From Davidsoniella eucalypti (taxonomy: Eukaryota > Ascomycota > Sordariomycetes > Microascales > Ceratocystidaceae): DNA of 64,000 bases. The stretch is from NCBI GenBank assembly GCA_004009845.1, contig RMBW01000002.1:372001-436000 (forward strand), written 5' to 3'. Below, in pieces: positions 26,001-36,008 of this stretch; the stretch's first letter is position 1, and each line of letters begins with the position of its first letter. The position numbers were made by a program, and so were the translations under genes. Below the pieces are notes generated by a model. That model saw nothing but the letters and a program-made list of their open reading frames with translations. It did not search any database and was not told where the DNA came from.

Positions 26001-26257
26001 TTAACACATGGCGTGACTCTCTACCTGAGAACATGATTTGCTTTGTGGAATCACAGAAAAGGGGACCGACTAAAGAGGTTATGAGAGCAATCGATAATGA
26101 TCCATTACTCGATAAAGAGGGAAATAGAATCTTCATTGAGTTTTACGACTGGCGGTACTTGGAGCAGGCCCATGAAAAAGAAAAAGAGTTACTTCAAGGC
26201 AAGGATAGCGCCAAATATAGAGAACTTGGGAAGCGCTGGTGGGTTGGCGTGGTATGA
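23066..26257 (+). CDS. ATP-dependent DNA ligase, Lig4-like fungal paralogue
   Basis: A nuclear ATP-dependent polynucleotide ligase of 985 residues is predicted. Five exons: 23066-23407, 23467-24050, 24109-24202, 24265-24347 and 24403-26257. All four introns are 55-62 bp with GT/AG ends and keep frame. The N-terminal part (residues 1-250) is a helical DNA-binding-like domain. Motif I is EKKLDGEF with the adenylated lysine at about residue 271. After it come ILEGEMLVY (motif III region), EHLMIVYYDVLYIDG (about 374-388), EEGIVLKP (motif IV, about 444-451) and SPIKLKYQY (motif V, about 469-477). The OB-fold region follows, then a disordered linker (about 610-820) and a C-terminal 150-residue domain (GDTCVFHSYAVMLPP to RWWVGVV) that may be BRCT-like. 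It could be Lig4 itself or the separate fungal ligase family found beside Lig4; I lean to the latter because Lig4 hallmarks are weak at the N-terminus. Confidence 0.85.
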
Positions 26258-26484
26258 ATATAACGAGATAATGTGGCTGTTTGATTTAACAACTAAAGCG
26301 GGGTCCAAAAAGTAAAACTCGAAGAATTTCACAAGATCATGTACGATATGCTATTCTTTGACAGCTACTACGGTTACTTTGTAGCAATACGATGGCATAT
26401 TCTGGGCGGAACTAGTCGGCCGATATAATATTCCGGCCAACTCCTAGCCCACCTATATGGCTTCTTTCATTGCTAGCAAAAAGT
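26258..26484. other. Spacer between the ligase gene and tRNA-Val
   Basis: This is the 3' flank of the ligase gene and the downstream flank of the oppositely oriented tRNA. Nothing else was seen. Confidence 0.5.
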
Positions 26485-26579
26485 TGAACCGAGGCGGACT
26501 TGAACCGCCGACCTTTTGTGTCCATCCATTCTATGATGAAGTGTTAGACAAACGTGATAACCAACTACACCATCGGTCC
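26485..26579 (-). tRNA. tRNA-Val(AAC) with a 21-nt intron
   Basis: Read on the minus strand, GGACCGA at the 5' end pairs with TCGGTTC before the discriminator A, giving a full 7-bp acceptor stem with one G-U pair. The D arm is GTGTAGTTGGTTATCAC. The anticodon stem TTTGT pairs with ACAAA around the loop CTAACA-C, so the anticodon is AAC (A34 would be inosine). A 21-nt intron follows base 37. The T arm is GGCGG-TTCAAGT-CCGCC. The mature length of 74 bases is normal. Box A and box B are intact. Confidence 0.95.
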
Positions 26580-26599
26580 TGAGTTCACGTATATGTGAG

Positions 26600-27720
26600 C
26601 AACTATTGTTCTATTTATAGCTTCAAAAAGTTCGAAACACGTTACACCAACCTTCCCTCCTACAACCCTCGGGGGGGTACCTTTGAGTTCGAGTACCTCC
26701 CCCTCCGTCCAAAGACGAATCTTTCCCCTTCGTCGTGGGTTTTAAGAGCGACCAGCACATATCCCCAATGCTGCTGTCCATTCTCGTTTTCTATTTCGAC
26801 ACTTGTCGACTTTGAAGCACCGTTTCGTGAGGCCTTGAGCCCGATTTCCCCTCTCGAGGGATGTTCTCACCAGCGACCGACCCCGCACCTTTTCGATCGT
26901 TGGTCTCCCGAGTCTATCCACTCACCTCAGGGAGCCATACTCACACACGGCGGGCAACCTTTTGAAGGTTCCGGATGCCCGACCCCGCGGCGCGGGAATC
27001 TTGTTGCTGTTGCTTCATCCATAGCACCCGACTCGATTACGCCAAATTTTTCATTCTTACGGCCACGATCACCAGCCGCTTGGAGGCTCACTGAATAGTG
27101 GGGATGGTAGCTCCACTTAGGAGTTGGTTTTGTGGATCTGTCTTTTGGGGAATAGTTTTGTGGATGCACTGTTTTTTTTTTTTTTTTTGTATTTGTTTTT
27201 GTTGCTCATAGTGGAGGTATGGACCACTAGTTCTTCGGGGCTAGGGGACGGTCTCGTCCCGCACATACAAAGCTATTGAGTTTGTCAAGTGGAAGACGTT
27301 AAATATCTGTCCGGTAACCAACCCGGCGTCGTATGATCTTAGTGATTTAGGTAGACGTTAAATATAATCAAATCAAATCAAATCAAGCACGTTACACAAA
27401 CATTCTCTAGCCAGCCTTTCGTCTTAAGACCAGAACCTCCGCTAGTTAGACATTAAATATAATCAAATCAAATCAAATCAAATAGACGTTAAATATAGTC
27501 AAGTCAAATCGAACCTCCGCTAGTCGTGGGCACAGAATATAACTCCGATGTTGCTGTCCATTCTTGTTATCTTTTTTTGACTCCCCCCCCCTCGAGGATT
27601 GGGAGGTAATGTTTGTTTGTGCCTCTTTTGTCTTATTTCTTGTCGTTTTTACATGAAAGCTATGAGTGTGTCTAGCGGAGAACTTGTAAGTTCCATCCGG
27701 TAATCACTCTGGATTTGTAC
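26600..27720. repeat. Mosaic of diverged duplications between tRNA-Val and the NACHT pseudogene
   Basis: Three relations are visible. (1) 26845-27120 is an inverted, longer copy of the dispersed repeat at 15655-15815. (2) About 26638-26820 and about 27390-27590 are diverged direct copies; both contain CACGTTACAC and CGTGGG, then TGCTGTCCATTCT. (3) About 27265-27350 and about 27650-27740 are diverged direct copies; both contain AAGCTAT, TCCGGTAA and TTAGTGA-TTAGGTAGA. Within it lie TAGACGTTAAATATAATC units followed by TCAAA arrays. A poly-T run of about 17 lies at 27171-27187. No gene is supported. Confidence 0.7.
27352..27511. repeat. Tandem ATTAAATATAATC/(TCAAA)n units
   Basis: Three copies of a unit like TAGACGTTAAATATAATC plus (AAATC)n occur at about 27352-27386, 27447-27483 and 27483-27511, the first two separated by CACGTTACAC-containing DNA. 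The third copy is more diverged (ATATAGTCAAGTCAAATC) and runs into CTCCGCTAGT, a string also present at about 3484 and 27430. Confidence 0.75.
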
Positions 27721-28553
27721 AACATTAGTGACTTAGGTAGAGATAGAGTATGGCCAAGTCAAGTGGCAAAAATTGACGATATAGATCTACTTCCTGTTAC
27801 GCTGAATGATGCCTATACGAATATCCTCCAGCGAATTGAACTAGGCAATCTACGACAATGCATCCTTATTCTCCATGTGGTTGTTGGTGCACGGCATCCA
27901 CTGAGTGTTGCTGAATTGGGGGCTGCATTGAATTTGAGACTATACAGTTCTTGAAGATGCTATGGCCAACTACGATTACATTGAAAAAAGGCTACGCGAC
28001 TTATCTGGCCTTTTTGTGTTCATCAGAGATTCTAGAATTCTTCTGACACATCAAACAGCCAAGGAGCTCTTATTGAAAACTTCTCTTGAGCTACATGTTC
28101 AACGACTCTCCTGTATCCCAACGAAGACTGATGAGATTTTATCCCATATCTGCTCTAGATACCTATCTATCTCTGCTAGAAGTACAGAGAGTATCGAGAT
28201 CCGAGACAATTTGGCAACATAGTCTACAGTCCTACAGCTATGCCAGGGAGAATTGGTGTAGCCACGTCTGCAGAATTTCGACCAGACCCAACATGCGGGC
28301 TGAATACGCCAAAGTTTTAATCAAGAAGATAAGTAACACTGATCATAAGACTTCGAATGGTTTAACTGCTCTTGTATCAGCCTGTGAAGGAGATTGTAAG
28401 GATGTCGAGTTTTCTAGCAACTATTTTGCGTCTAGGCCTGCTCTGGTTTCATGGCCTCCGTCCAATTTGTTTTTAGCAACAACCAGAATCTTGAGATGTC
28501 TAGCCAATACACAAGAGCACGTTAATGAATTCGATGCCTATATTAGATTATAA
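27715..28553 (+). pseudogene. Remnant of a NACHT-type STAND/NLR gene with traces of ankyrin region
   Basis: Pieces of one protein are spread over shifted frames. LLPVTLNDAYTNILQRIELG and ILHVVVGARHPLSVAELGAALNL (27790-27940) match the winged-helix region that follows NACHT domains in fungal NLR-like proteins. YIEKRLRDLSGLFVFIRDSR and ILLTHQTAKELLL (27974-28080) continue it, and SYARENWCSHVC and TSNGLTALVSACEGDC (28230-28400) resemble the helical linker and an ankyrin start. A stop near 27952 and a further frame change or stop near 28222 break it. The P-loop part is missing upstream, where repeats begin. Intact relatives act in self/non-self recognition and programmed cell death. The family call is from memory of the motifs. 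Confidence 0.8.
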
Positions 28554-28650
28554 ACTTTGATAACGCACACTTAATCTGAACTATGTCTCTCAAGCGAAGA
28601 ATCAGTACTTGACCGGTTAAGAGAAGTCTCCGACCACAGCGCTTGTGGCC

Positions 28651-30072
28651 CTAGTTTGACGTCACTATATCTTCGTATAGGCCCTTGTATGAAGCTCGCA
28701 GACGTATAGACAAGTGTTCGTCGGCCGTTAAGACCTTACGTTCTGAGTATGGGTTAAACTTTTCGCCTGATTGCTTGCTATCTACATACTCCGATACCCG
28801 TTTGCTTGGTACAGGCTCAAGACGCGTGGTGCGAATGGGATGGCAGAAGAAGGCTATGCTGTAGCGCTCTCCAGCTGCTTCTCCTTCCACCAAGGCAGAT
28901 GGAGTAGATATAGTTCCCGCACTATCACCAACTGGGACAGTGACACGGTGTACAGTACTCCGGAAGAGGCCATTAGTCCAATATGATAGTAAATCGCCAA
29001 TGTTGACTAGGATCGGGGGCCAAGGATCTGATTCAGTTCCAGCAGGAACAACTGGCACAGGGGCCCATGAATTGTCTGCTGTAAGAATTTCAAGACCAGC
29101 TTGACCTTGAAGACGGAAGAGAAGCTACATGAGATATGTCAGTTGAAGGCTACATCATTACTTAGATATAATATAAATCTCACAGTGATACTGCCATAGT
29201 CAGAGTGAGCACCTGCACGAATGGAAGTGTTATCAACAGGCGAATCTGAAGGCGCTGGATAGTATAGTAGTCTTAGGGTAGTTCCAGAATCGCCCTTTTC
29301 TGCTATATGAACGGACGAAAAAAAGTTTGCGGGGGTGACCTGAAAAGTAATTAGTCAGTACCAATAGACAAAAGAATGGGTTGTGTTTATTTATGTTGTT
29401 TACTTCAAGACCTAGGCCCAGTAGGAATAGGATACGCTGACATAAGGTTGAACAGTACTGAAAGAATCTCTGTATGTCTGCTTCTAGGGGTACCACGGTC
29501 ATAGGCAGAGGTTGCTGAGCCTTGCCATTCTTGAACTCGCCAAAGTTGAAAGCTCTAAGATAGATAGTCAGTAGATGCTCAAGTAGATCTAGATCAAGAT
29601 AGTGTACTCTTTGGTGTCGCCAGTCTGGGCGAATATGAAATCTTGTTAGCATCTGACGTAGCAAAAAGCGGCTTCAACATTGCGAACATTGGAAGCGTTT
29701 TCTTCACCTTTTGATTTTCTGGATCGAGCGTTTCTGAACGCATGCCAGACCAGCCGCGGTTGTTCGTCTGAATAGTGCATCGTTGCTTCTCGGCCACTGA
29801 TGTTTCTTTGAATAGCGCTCTGGACTGATTGAAAAGTAAGTTTTAGGGCCTCGTTAAGAAAGATCTGTCCTTGTGTGATTCCCATCCTATAAAAGGAAAC
29901 TCACGATGTTGAATGCGTTCTCGATTTCATGAATGGGAACCGATTTGCCAGTGCTTTTGATATAGATAAAGCCATGTTCAGCAGCAGCGTCGACCAGGGC
30001 TTTGGCAATATATTTTTCAGATACTCCTTCAGCAGAAATATCTATAATGGGAATGTTCGCTTTCGAGCTCAT
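28651..30072 (-). CDS. 2-oxoglutarate/Fe(II)-dependent dioxygenase with six exons
   Basis: A predicted non-haem iron dioxygenase of 360 residues, paralogous to the one at 2126-3222. Exons on the minus strand: 29905-30072, 29708-29824, 29608-29624 (17 nt), 29404-29554, 29184-29339 and 28651-29124. The introns are 80, 83, 53, 64 and 59 bp, all GT...AG. Joined, they give an uninterrupted chain that includes SETLDPENQKTGDTKEAFNF across the microexon. Iron ligands are H196 and D198 (AGAHSDYGSIT) and H262 (STVHRV); the 2-oxoglutarate clamp is R290 and S292 (ERYSIAFF). The ATG at 30072 begins MSSKANIPIIDIS, the usual family start. No break was found, so it appears intact despite lying in an accessory-looking island next to a NACHT pseudogene. 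The substrate is unknown. Confidence 0.85.
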
Positions 30073-31286
30073 TGCGTAATAGTTGTCGATTCAATTTTGA
30101 AAGATACTGTGAATTATGTATTTGGTTTTACATAGTTCGGAGGCAGTCCTTATCAACTCATCAACAGGAGGGGCAGCTAATAATGGCTTGTAAGCAATGT
30201 GGGCCAAATGTATGGATACATTGTGGTGGGCCAAGACACTATCTATCTACAGGTGAACCTAGCGGATGTTGATATTGGGATTTTTATCTGGCCATTGATG
30301 TTGAAAGAGCTGCATTATCTCAAGTTCGACTATGAACTATATCTTGCGACCCATTTGTAATACTTTTTCTGCTATGTTTAATGAGTTTACGTCGTGATCA
30401 CAGCAATGACCAGTTGTAAATCCCGTACATCTTCATAGCTCTATAGCTCCATAAGATTAACGAATAGAAAATATAGAGAAATCCCCTGTGTATATACAAA
30501 AACTTTCTTCAAGATGAGATAAATGCTTCAGTATATTACTCCTTGGAGCATTTCATGTTTAAGGCTTATTCAATTCTTCAAATATTTGTATCTAGACCGT
30601 GAAGTCGTCTGGCTCTTGATCATTGTTTACCATGAGCTTGCCAGCCACATATACACGCCACATACCACATGTGGCACATTTTTGAAGCACAAGCCAACTT
30701 TTAGCAAGGCTGTCTGGCCCCATAAAAATGGCTCAGCCTGTAGTCCTTTGTTGCATAACTCAATTTCTCTAAATGTGCAACGATTGAGATTGAAGCTGTG
30801 TTCCCGAAGATCAAAATTTGGAAGTTGCTCTGTCTTATACTTACCGCCTTCAACTGTTATTTACTACCACCTAGAGCTTCCTCGATAGGCTTCACCCACA
30901 ACAAAAGTCAGAACCGCAGCTTCTCAGCCTCACATAACAAAAGCAACCCTACTTCTTTACGTTGCAGCTAGTGCATCCATCATATGTGGCGCTAATACTG
31001 TCGACATTGTTGCCATCTCCTGTTCCTGTTCCAGCATCGATTCGTACCTGCTTACCTCCGATCACGAGCTCTTGGTTGTTCGACTGCAGTCCTGGTAGCT
31101 CTGTATTTGAGCTTTTCTCTCGGCATATCGATTTGAATATATCGTAACCGTCCATATCTACGTCCTTGAAACTCTCGCCAGCTCATTGTCGCGTTTCTTT
31201 GTCATAAGATCTTGCTTCGCTTCGAAATCGCCCTCTTTACTACCGTTACTGCTCCAATTGGCCCTGCGGCGCAAACAACCTCCACC
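30073..31286. other. Divergent intergenic region, dioxygenase to mkt1
   Basis: It holds both promoters and one short retroposon copy (30425-30478). The reading frames at 30523-30888 and 30962-31147 have no recognisable domain. Confidence 0.5.
30425..30478 (+). mobile_element. Short A-rich-tailed retroposon-like element, copy 2
   Basis: The body GTACATCTTCATAGCTCTAT plus AGCTCCATAAGATTAACGAA is followed by an A-rich tail. It is flanked by AAATCCC at 30418-30424 and 30479-30485, a 7-bp candidate target-site duplication. The body is nearly identical to the copies at 52188-52232 and 53669-53736. Confidence 0.75.
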
Positions 31287-33914
31287 ATGCCTTGTGAGTT
31301 GATACTCCCTTCTTCCCAATTGAGTGCCTCAACATGGCAATACTGCGACTGCTAGGCCAATTATACCCCACGCCGTAAATCAATAGCTCCATAGCTTGCC
31401 TCTTTGCATCCCATCATATATGGACTTGCTCAAGGCACCCCACCCCCACCTTGAACGCATCGCAAGCAATCACATGCCCTTTCAATCTTTTCAGTGTTCT
31501 GTAGACTAAATACTGACGAGCCTGTTTTCGCGTAGTCATAATTGAAGATAGCTTGATCATAAGCCAGAAACAGTTAGTACCAGGTGACTCTTGATTTGTG
31601 TGTTGTTTTGACCCCCATTGACTAATTGATGTCTCATTATAGAACTCATGATCTCTCAGAGCTTGACGATTGCTCGGTCGCTGTTGACGCTTCGTACTAC
31701 CTCAAATATCTGCTAGATCATACGCCCTCCCATGAGCCTCTGTTACCTGCACTTGGCGGCCTAACTGGTATCGCTGTGCACATTGACGAAAACCTAGAAG
31801 CTTGGAAGGAGAACAACATCATCCCTTTCTTTGTCTTCGATGGCCAACCCTTGACCGGTCAAATTGAAACCGAAATACAACATGGCATCGCAGAGCATGT
31901 GAAGCTCAACAAAGCGTGGGACATGTACTCATCTTCCAAGGCTCAAGATGCCGTGACTGCTTTTGGTGCTACTAACTGTACGTCATCACGATGTTCTCCA
32001 TATCATGCTCTATCGCAAGATCTGAAACTAACACACTGTCGTTTTAGCATTTAATGTCAAGTACCTTTATCCGCTTTTGATGAGTACACTTAGACAGCGT
32101 AATCTGCACTTCATTGTCGCACCGTACAATGCTTCCGCTCAGGTATATATAAACCAAATCTCTTAGATACTCATAGCTTTGTCCTCTAACAAGCTCTAAA
32201 GCTCGCCCATTTTGACATCATCGAGTCAACTCAATGCGCAGCAATCATGGGCTCGCAAGAATTACTTCTATATCCCATCCACGATATGTACATTTCAGGA
32301 ATTGATTTCACCAATAAGAAGGTCTTTTCAGTTTCCAGAAATGCCATCATGAGCCGTCTTGGTGTCAGTGAGGCTTTACTAGTTGATGCTCTTCTCATGA
32401 TGGGCACGTCATTCCTTCCTGCTTTCCCGCCTATCAGAGACATCGCTGGTCGCCCGGTAGTACAAGATGCAGTAAATCTACTGAGAGCATCCTCAAAATC
32501 TGTCATAACGGCTTGTAGCATGCATGCCGAAATGATCTCAAACATTGAGCCTCAATGGCTTGAAAAGTACCAAAAAGCACGCATGGTAGTCAATCACTTC
32601 ATTTACATCGCAGAGACAGGCGAAATCAAAGTGAATGACTACGACCACCTCACAGGGGATAATCACGAGTATCTTGGTCTTCAGCTTCCTGCGGAACTCT
32701 TTCACTATGTCAGTTCGGGTCTCATTAGCGCCCGTACCATTGATTGGATTGCACACAACAATATGGCAGTTTTACCAAACGCCACTGGAATCCTTCAAGA
32801 TGACTACAAGAAACTTCTCACCGTCGATTTGCTCCCATTACGTCAACACATTGTCAATGTGATTCACCCTCGACTCAACCGTGGCATCCAGCACAAAGAA
32901 GTCAAGGTTTCGGTGTGGTTCGACAACAAATTCGCACACAAGGTGAGATCAGATCTCGATCTGAACACTGATGCCACGACTATTTCCAAGGTGAACCGTT
33001 TCACCGTACCTCCTAACGTTCAGGCGATACACCCCTCACCTCGTGCTGTCCTAGCATACGAGTTCATGTCTGCCCTAAAAGAGAACTTTCCACCGGATAC
33101 CTTCGTAAAGGACAAGGAGCATCTACAGCCTCTAGTCGATACTGATTCTATACGTACACTTATTCTTCTGAGATTCATGTATCTTCGAGGCTACATCAAT
33201 GATAAGCATGCGCTAGATATAACATGGGGCATGGCCATCACTGTCGCGCATTTTAAAATTATGCAAGATGTGGGCGATACGGCTGAAAAGCTGGGTTTGT
33301 ACGAGGCAGTTGTTCTTGCTTTTGAGCTAATACGGTACGGTGTGCTTGATGCCCGGGCGCAGTATGAGGACCTGCAAGGCATGCCGTCCAATGGTAGTGA
33401 AGACGAAAAGACTAGTGTGCTGCTCATCTGCCGCTGCGCAACTCTCCTCAACCTTCGCCACCAGACCAATGGCTACACCGGTCCTCTTAACAAGAACCTC
33501 CTTGGGTTCAGCACTCTGGTCAGCGAAGTTCGTGATGCCAACCGTGCACTTGTTGAGGCACTGGCAGCGTCACTATTCCTCCACGCACAAGCCGACCGTG
33601 GAAAGGCTGACATGCTTGCCATTAGCCGAGACCTACCGTTTGCCAACCATCCTAATGTTGGCATGGGTATCGCGATGAAGACTTTCCTTGATGACACAAA
33701 CGCCGCAGACAGCGTGGAAGAACGTCAAAAGCACATAGAAGGTGTTGTTGAGAAGTGGATTCCATATGCTACAGACATCTACGAAGACATCCGCATGGTG
33801 TACAAGCTTATTGATGCCATCTGTGAAGGAATCAATGGTCTTGAGGTGATGTCTGAACACGACAGAGCTCGGTGGTTTGCAGCACAGAGTTATCTTAAGG
33901 CGCGACCAATCTAA
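31287..33914 (+). CDS. mkt1: Mkt1-like post-transcriptional regulator with XPG-like domain
   Basis: A 728-residue cytoplasmic protein of the Mkt1 family, which with Pbp1 modulates mRNA translation and stability. Five exons: 31287-31293, 31536-31572, 31643-31977, 32048-32142 and 32202-33914, all with GT...AG introns. The first exon codes only ATGCCTT; it and the 37-nt second exon give MPFIIEDSLIISQKQ, leading into THDLSELDDCSVAVDASYYL, the expected XPG-N start. The XPG-I-like segment reads ESTQCAAIMGSQELLLYP; the acidic pair that binds metal in true XPG/FEN nucleases is absent, as expected for a non-nuclease. The remaining 500 residues match the Mkt1 N and C domains in order and length. The two small exons are inferred from splice signals and family expectation; the rest is firm. 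Confidence 0.9.
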
Positions 33915-34652
33915 GAGAAGCAGTGTCTTGCTATGATGTTCGCTTTTCATAGGTATAGTAATAGTTGGCGGTAGAGGATTGTATGCATATCATGGCCCGA
34001 GGCTGATGTGCAGTAAAGTCAATAGAGACAGTCGGGTAGATAGATGCATATAGATAGTCTACTTTTATTTTCTTATTTGGGCTATAAAAACAATCCAATA
34101 TAATCAACAATATTGCCAAAACACTGGCGAGGCGAGTGTGCAAAAAAGCACCTGTATTTTTATAATTTTATCAGTCCAATTACAAATAACTAGTGATGAC
34201 TCAAGACCCACTTTGGAACCGCAGCTGTCGTTTTTAGGGGTATCACTCATTCATATCAATGTATAATATCACAAAGTAATTAGTCAAAGGAGAAGAAATT
34301 TTTAAGCAAACCATCATTTCGTTTGTCTTTGGAGTTTATTGGTAATAATTTACATAATGTATGTACATAGAGAAGGGCCCCGAAAGGGCTTTAAGAACTG
34401 GAAGAAAGAAAGAAGAAAAAAAAACAGAAAAAGAAATACAAAAGAACACAGCAAAAAGGAAAAGTAAAAGAATAACAAGTGGACAATCACGGATGGTCTA
34501 GTAGTTGGTTAGATGACAGAAGGTAAGATGGCTTTCAAAGCAAACTTGCATATCTCGTCAATCTTGAGCCACTATCCGTTCTCCAAGGTAGTCGGCCTCC
34601 CGTGACGGAAAGCCTAATATATGTTTACATAGCTCATAGCACTCAAGCACGC
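33915..34652. other. Convergent 3' flanks of mkt1 and the repeat-rich secreted protein gene
   Basis: AT-rich with an A-rich stretch at 34400-34470. No gene was recognised. Confidence 0.5.
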
Positions 34653-36008
34653 TTAAGCAGTAGAGGTAGGAGGAGCAGTAGGGAAGCCGGAGGGAGGAAC
34701 ACCAGTAGGGAAACCCGAAGGGGTACCAGAAGGGAAGCCAGTGCCGAAGGGACGGGCACCGGGGTGGAAGAAGCCGGAAGGAGTAGCAGTGCCAGTGGGG
34801 AAGTCGGTAGGAAGATCGGTAGGGAATCCAGTAGGAGTGCCGGAAGCCTGGCGATCGTTCAGGACAGGCGTGCCAACGGGGCGACCAGAATCATCAGTAG
34901 GAACGCTGCCAGCGGGGAAAGTGGGAGTGCCGGAAGGAGGAGTGCCAGAAGGAGGAGTGCCAGCGGGGGGAGTACCGGCAGGCGCGCGACGGACCTTCTG
35001 CAGGGTGGTGGGAACACTAGTAGGAGCAGCAGTGAGGAACGAGCCGGTGAAGGAACCAGTACCGAAAGTACCGGGAGGAGGGGGAACACCAGTGGGGAAG
35101 CCATGAGAAGGAGCAGCAACACCGGAAGGAAGACCAGTTCCGAAGATTCCGGCAGGAGGAGCGGCAAAGCCCGAAGGGAAACCGCCAGAAGGAGCAGCAA
35201 AGCCCGAAGGCAGGCCAGTGCCGAAAGCACCGGGAGGAGGAGGCGGGGGGAAGCCAGTGCCGCTGGGGAAGGCAGTCAGCGACGAGAAGGTGATAGTAGC
35301 GTCAGCACGCTTAGCGACAGCGGTGGTGCTGCTAGAGGGATCGGCGCTAGGAGCATCGGTAGGAGCATCGGTAGGTCTGGAGAAGGTACCAGTGCCGAAA
35401 GCGCCGGTTCCGTGAGGGCGGCCAGTACCGTGGGGACGGCCAGTGCCGAAGATGCCGTTAGGGAAAGCACCAGTGGGGAAGGCACCGCTGGGGAAGGCAA
35501 AGTCGGTGGGGAAAACGAAGTCTGAGGGGAAGACACCAGTTCCACGGTGACGGCCGGTTCCATGAGCGCGGCCGGTTCCGTGGGCGCGGCCGGTACCGAA
35601 AACGCCAGTTCCGGTGGGGACGACGGTCAACGTAGAGTCCGTGGCCTGGCGCTTGTTGATGGCAGTGGCAGTCTCGGTAGGAATGCTGGTAGGGAAGCCG
35701 GTGAACGAACCAGTACCGGGAGGAGGGGGAGGAACGCCAGTGGGGAAGCCATGAGAAGGAGCAGCAACGCCGGAAGGTAGACCGGTTCCGAAGATGCCGG
35801 CAGGAGGAGCGGCAAAGCCCGAAGGGAAGCCACCGGAAGGAGCAACAAAGCCTGAAGGCAGGCCAGTGCCGAAAGCACCCGGGGGAGGAGGAGGAGGCAC
35901 GCCAGAGGGGAAGCCAGAGGGAGTAGCAGTAGTCGACGAAGAGTCGGCGGCCTGGGCAGAGCCAGCAAGAGCCAGAATGGCAGAAGAGATGATAGCTACA
36001 GAGTGCAT
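34653..36008 (-). CDS. Secreted Gly/Pro/Phe/Ser/Thr-rich repeat protein with Kex2-like sites
   Basis: A 451-residue predicted secreted protein of no recognised family. The ATG at 36008 gives a clean signal peptide (MHSVAIISSAILALAGSAQA) with likely cleavage after AQA. The rest is built from FPSG, FGTG, GTGRPHGTGR and PPPP(P)G units. Residues about 31-103 and 248-318 are near duplicates (SGVPPPPPPGAFGTGLPSGF type). Dibasic Kex2-type sites lie at NKR119-120, AKR233-234 and VRR340-341, with a single Arg at NDR386, each followed by Q or A and by a new Ser/Thr-rich start. This would cut the protein into segments of about 100, 114, 107 and up to 110 residues. There is no GPI signal and no cysteine. 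Such an architecture fits Kex2-processed repeat proteins or a cell-wall/surface structural protein. Function is unknown. Confidence 0.75.
   Translation of the reverse strand: MHSVAIISSAILALAGSAQAADSSSTTATPSGFPSGVPPPPPPGAFGTGLPSGFVAPSGGFPSGFAAPPAGIFGTGLPSGVAAPSHGFPTGVPPPPPGTGSFTGFPTSIPTETATAINKRQATDSTLTVVPTGTGVFGTGRAHGTGRAHGTGRHRGTGVFPSDFVFPTDFAFPSGAFPTGAFPNGIFGTGRPHGTGRPHGTGAFGTGTFSRPTDAPTDAPSADPSSSTTAVAKRADATITFSSLTAFPSGTGFPPPPPPGAFGTGLPSGFAAPSGGFPSGFAAPPAGIFGTGLPSGVAAPSHGFPTGVPPPPGTFGTGSFTGSFLTAAPTSVPTTLQKVRRAPAGTPPAGTPPSGTPPSGTPTFPAGSVPTDDSGRPVGTPVLNDRQASGTPTGFPTDLPTDFPTGTATPSGFFHPGARPFGTGFPSGTPSGFPTGVPPSGFPTAPPTSTA

Noticed and set aside
34602..35525. 307-codon + strand frame opposite the secreted repeat protein
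   Set aside because: An Arg/Gly/Ser shadow of the repeats in the real gene; the signal peptide is only on the minus-strand frame.
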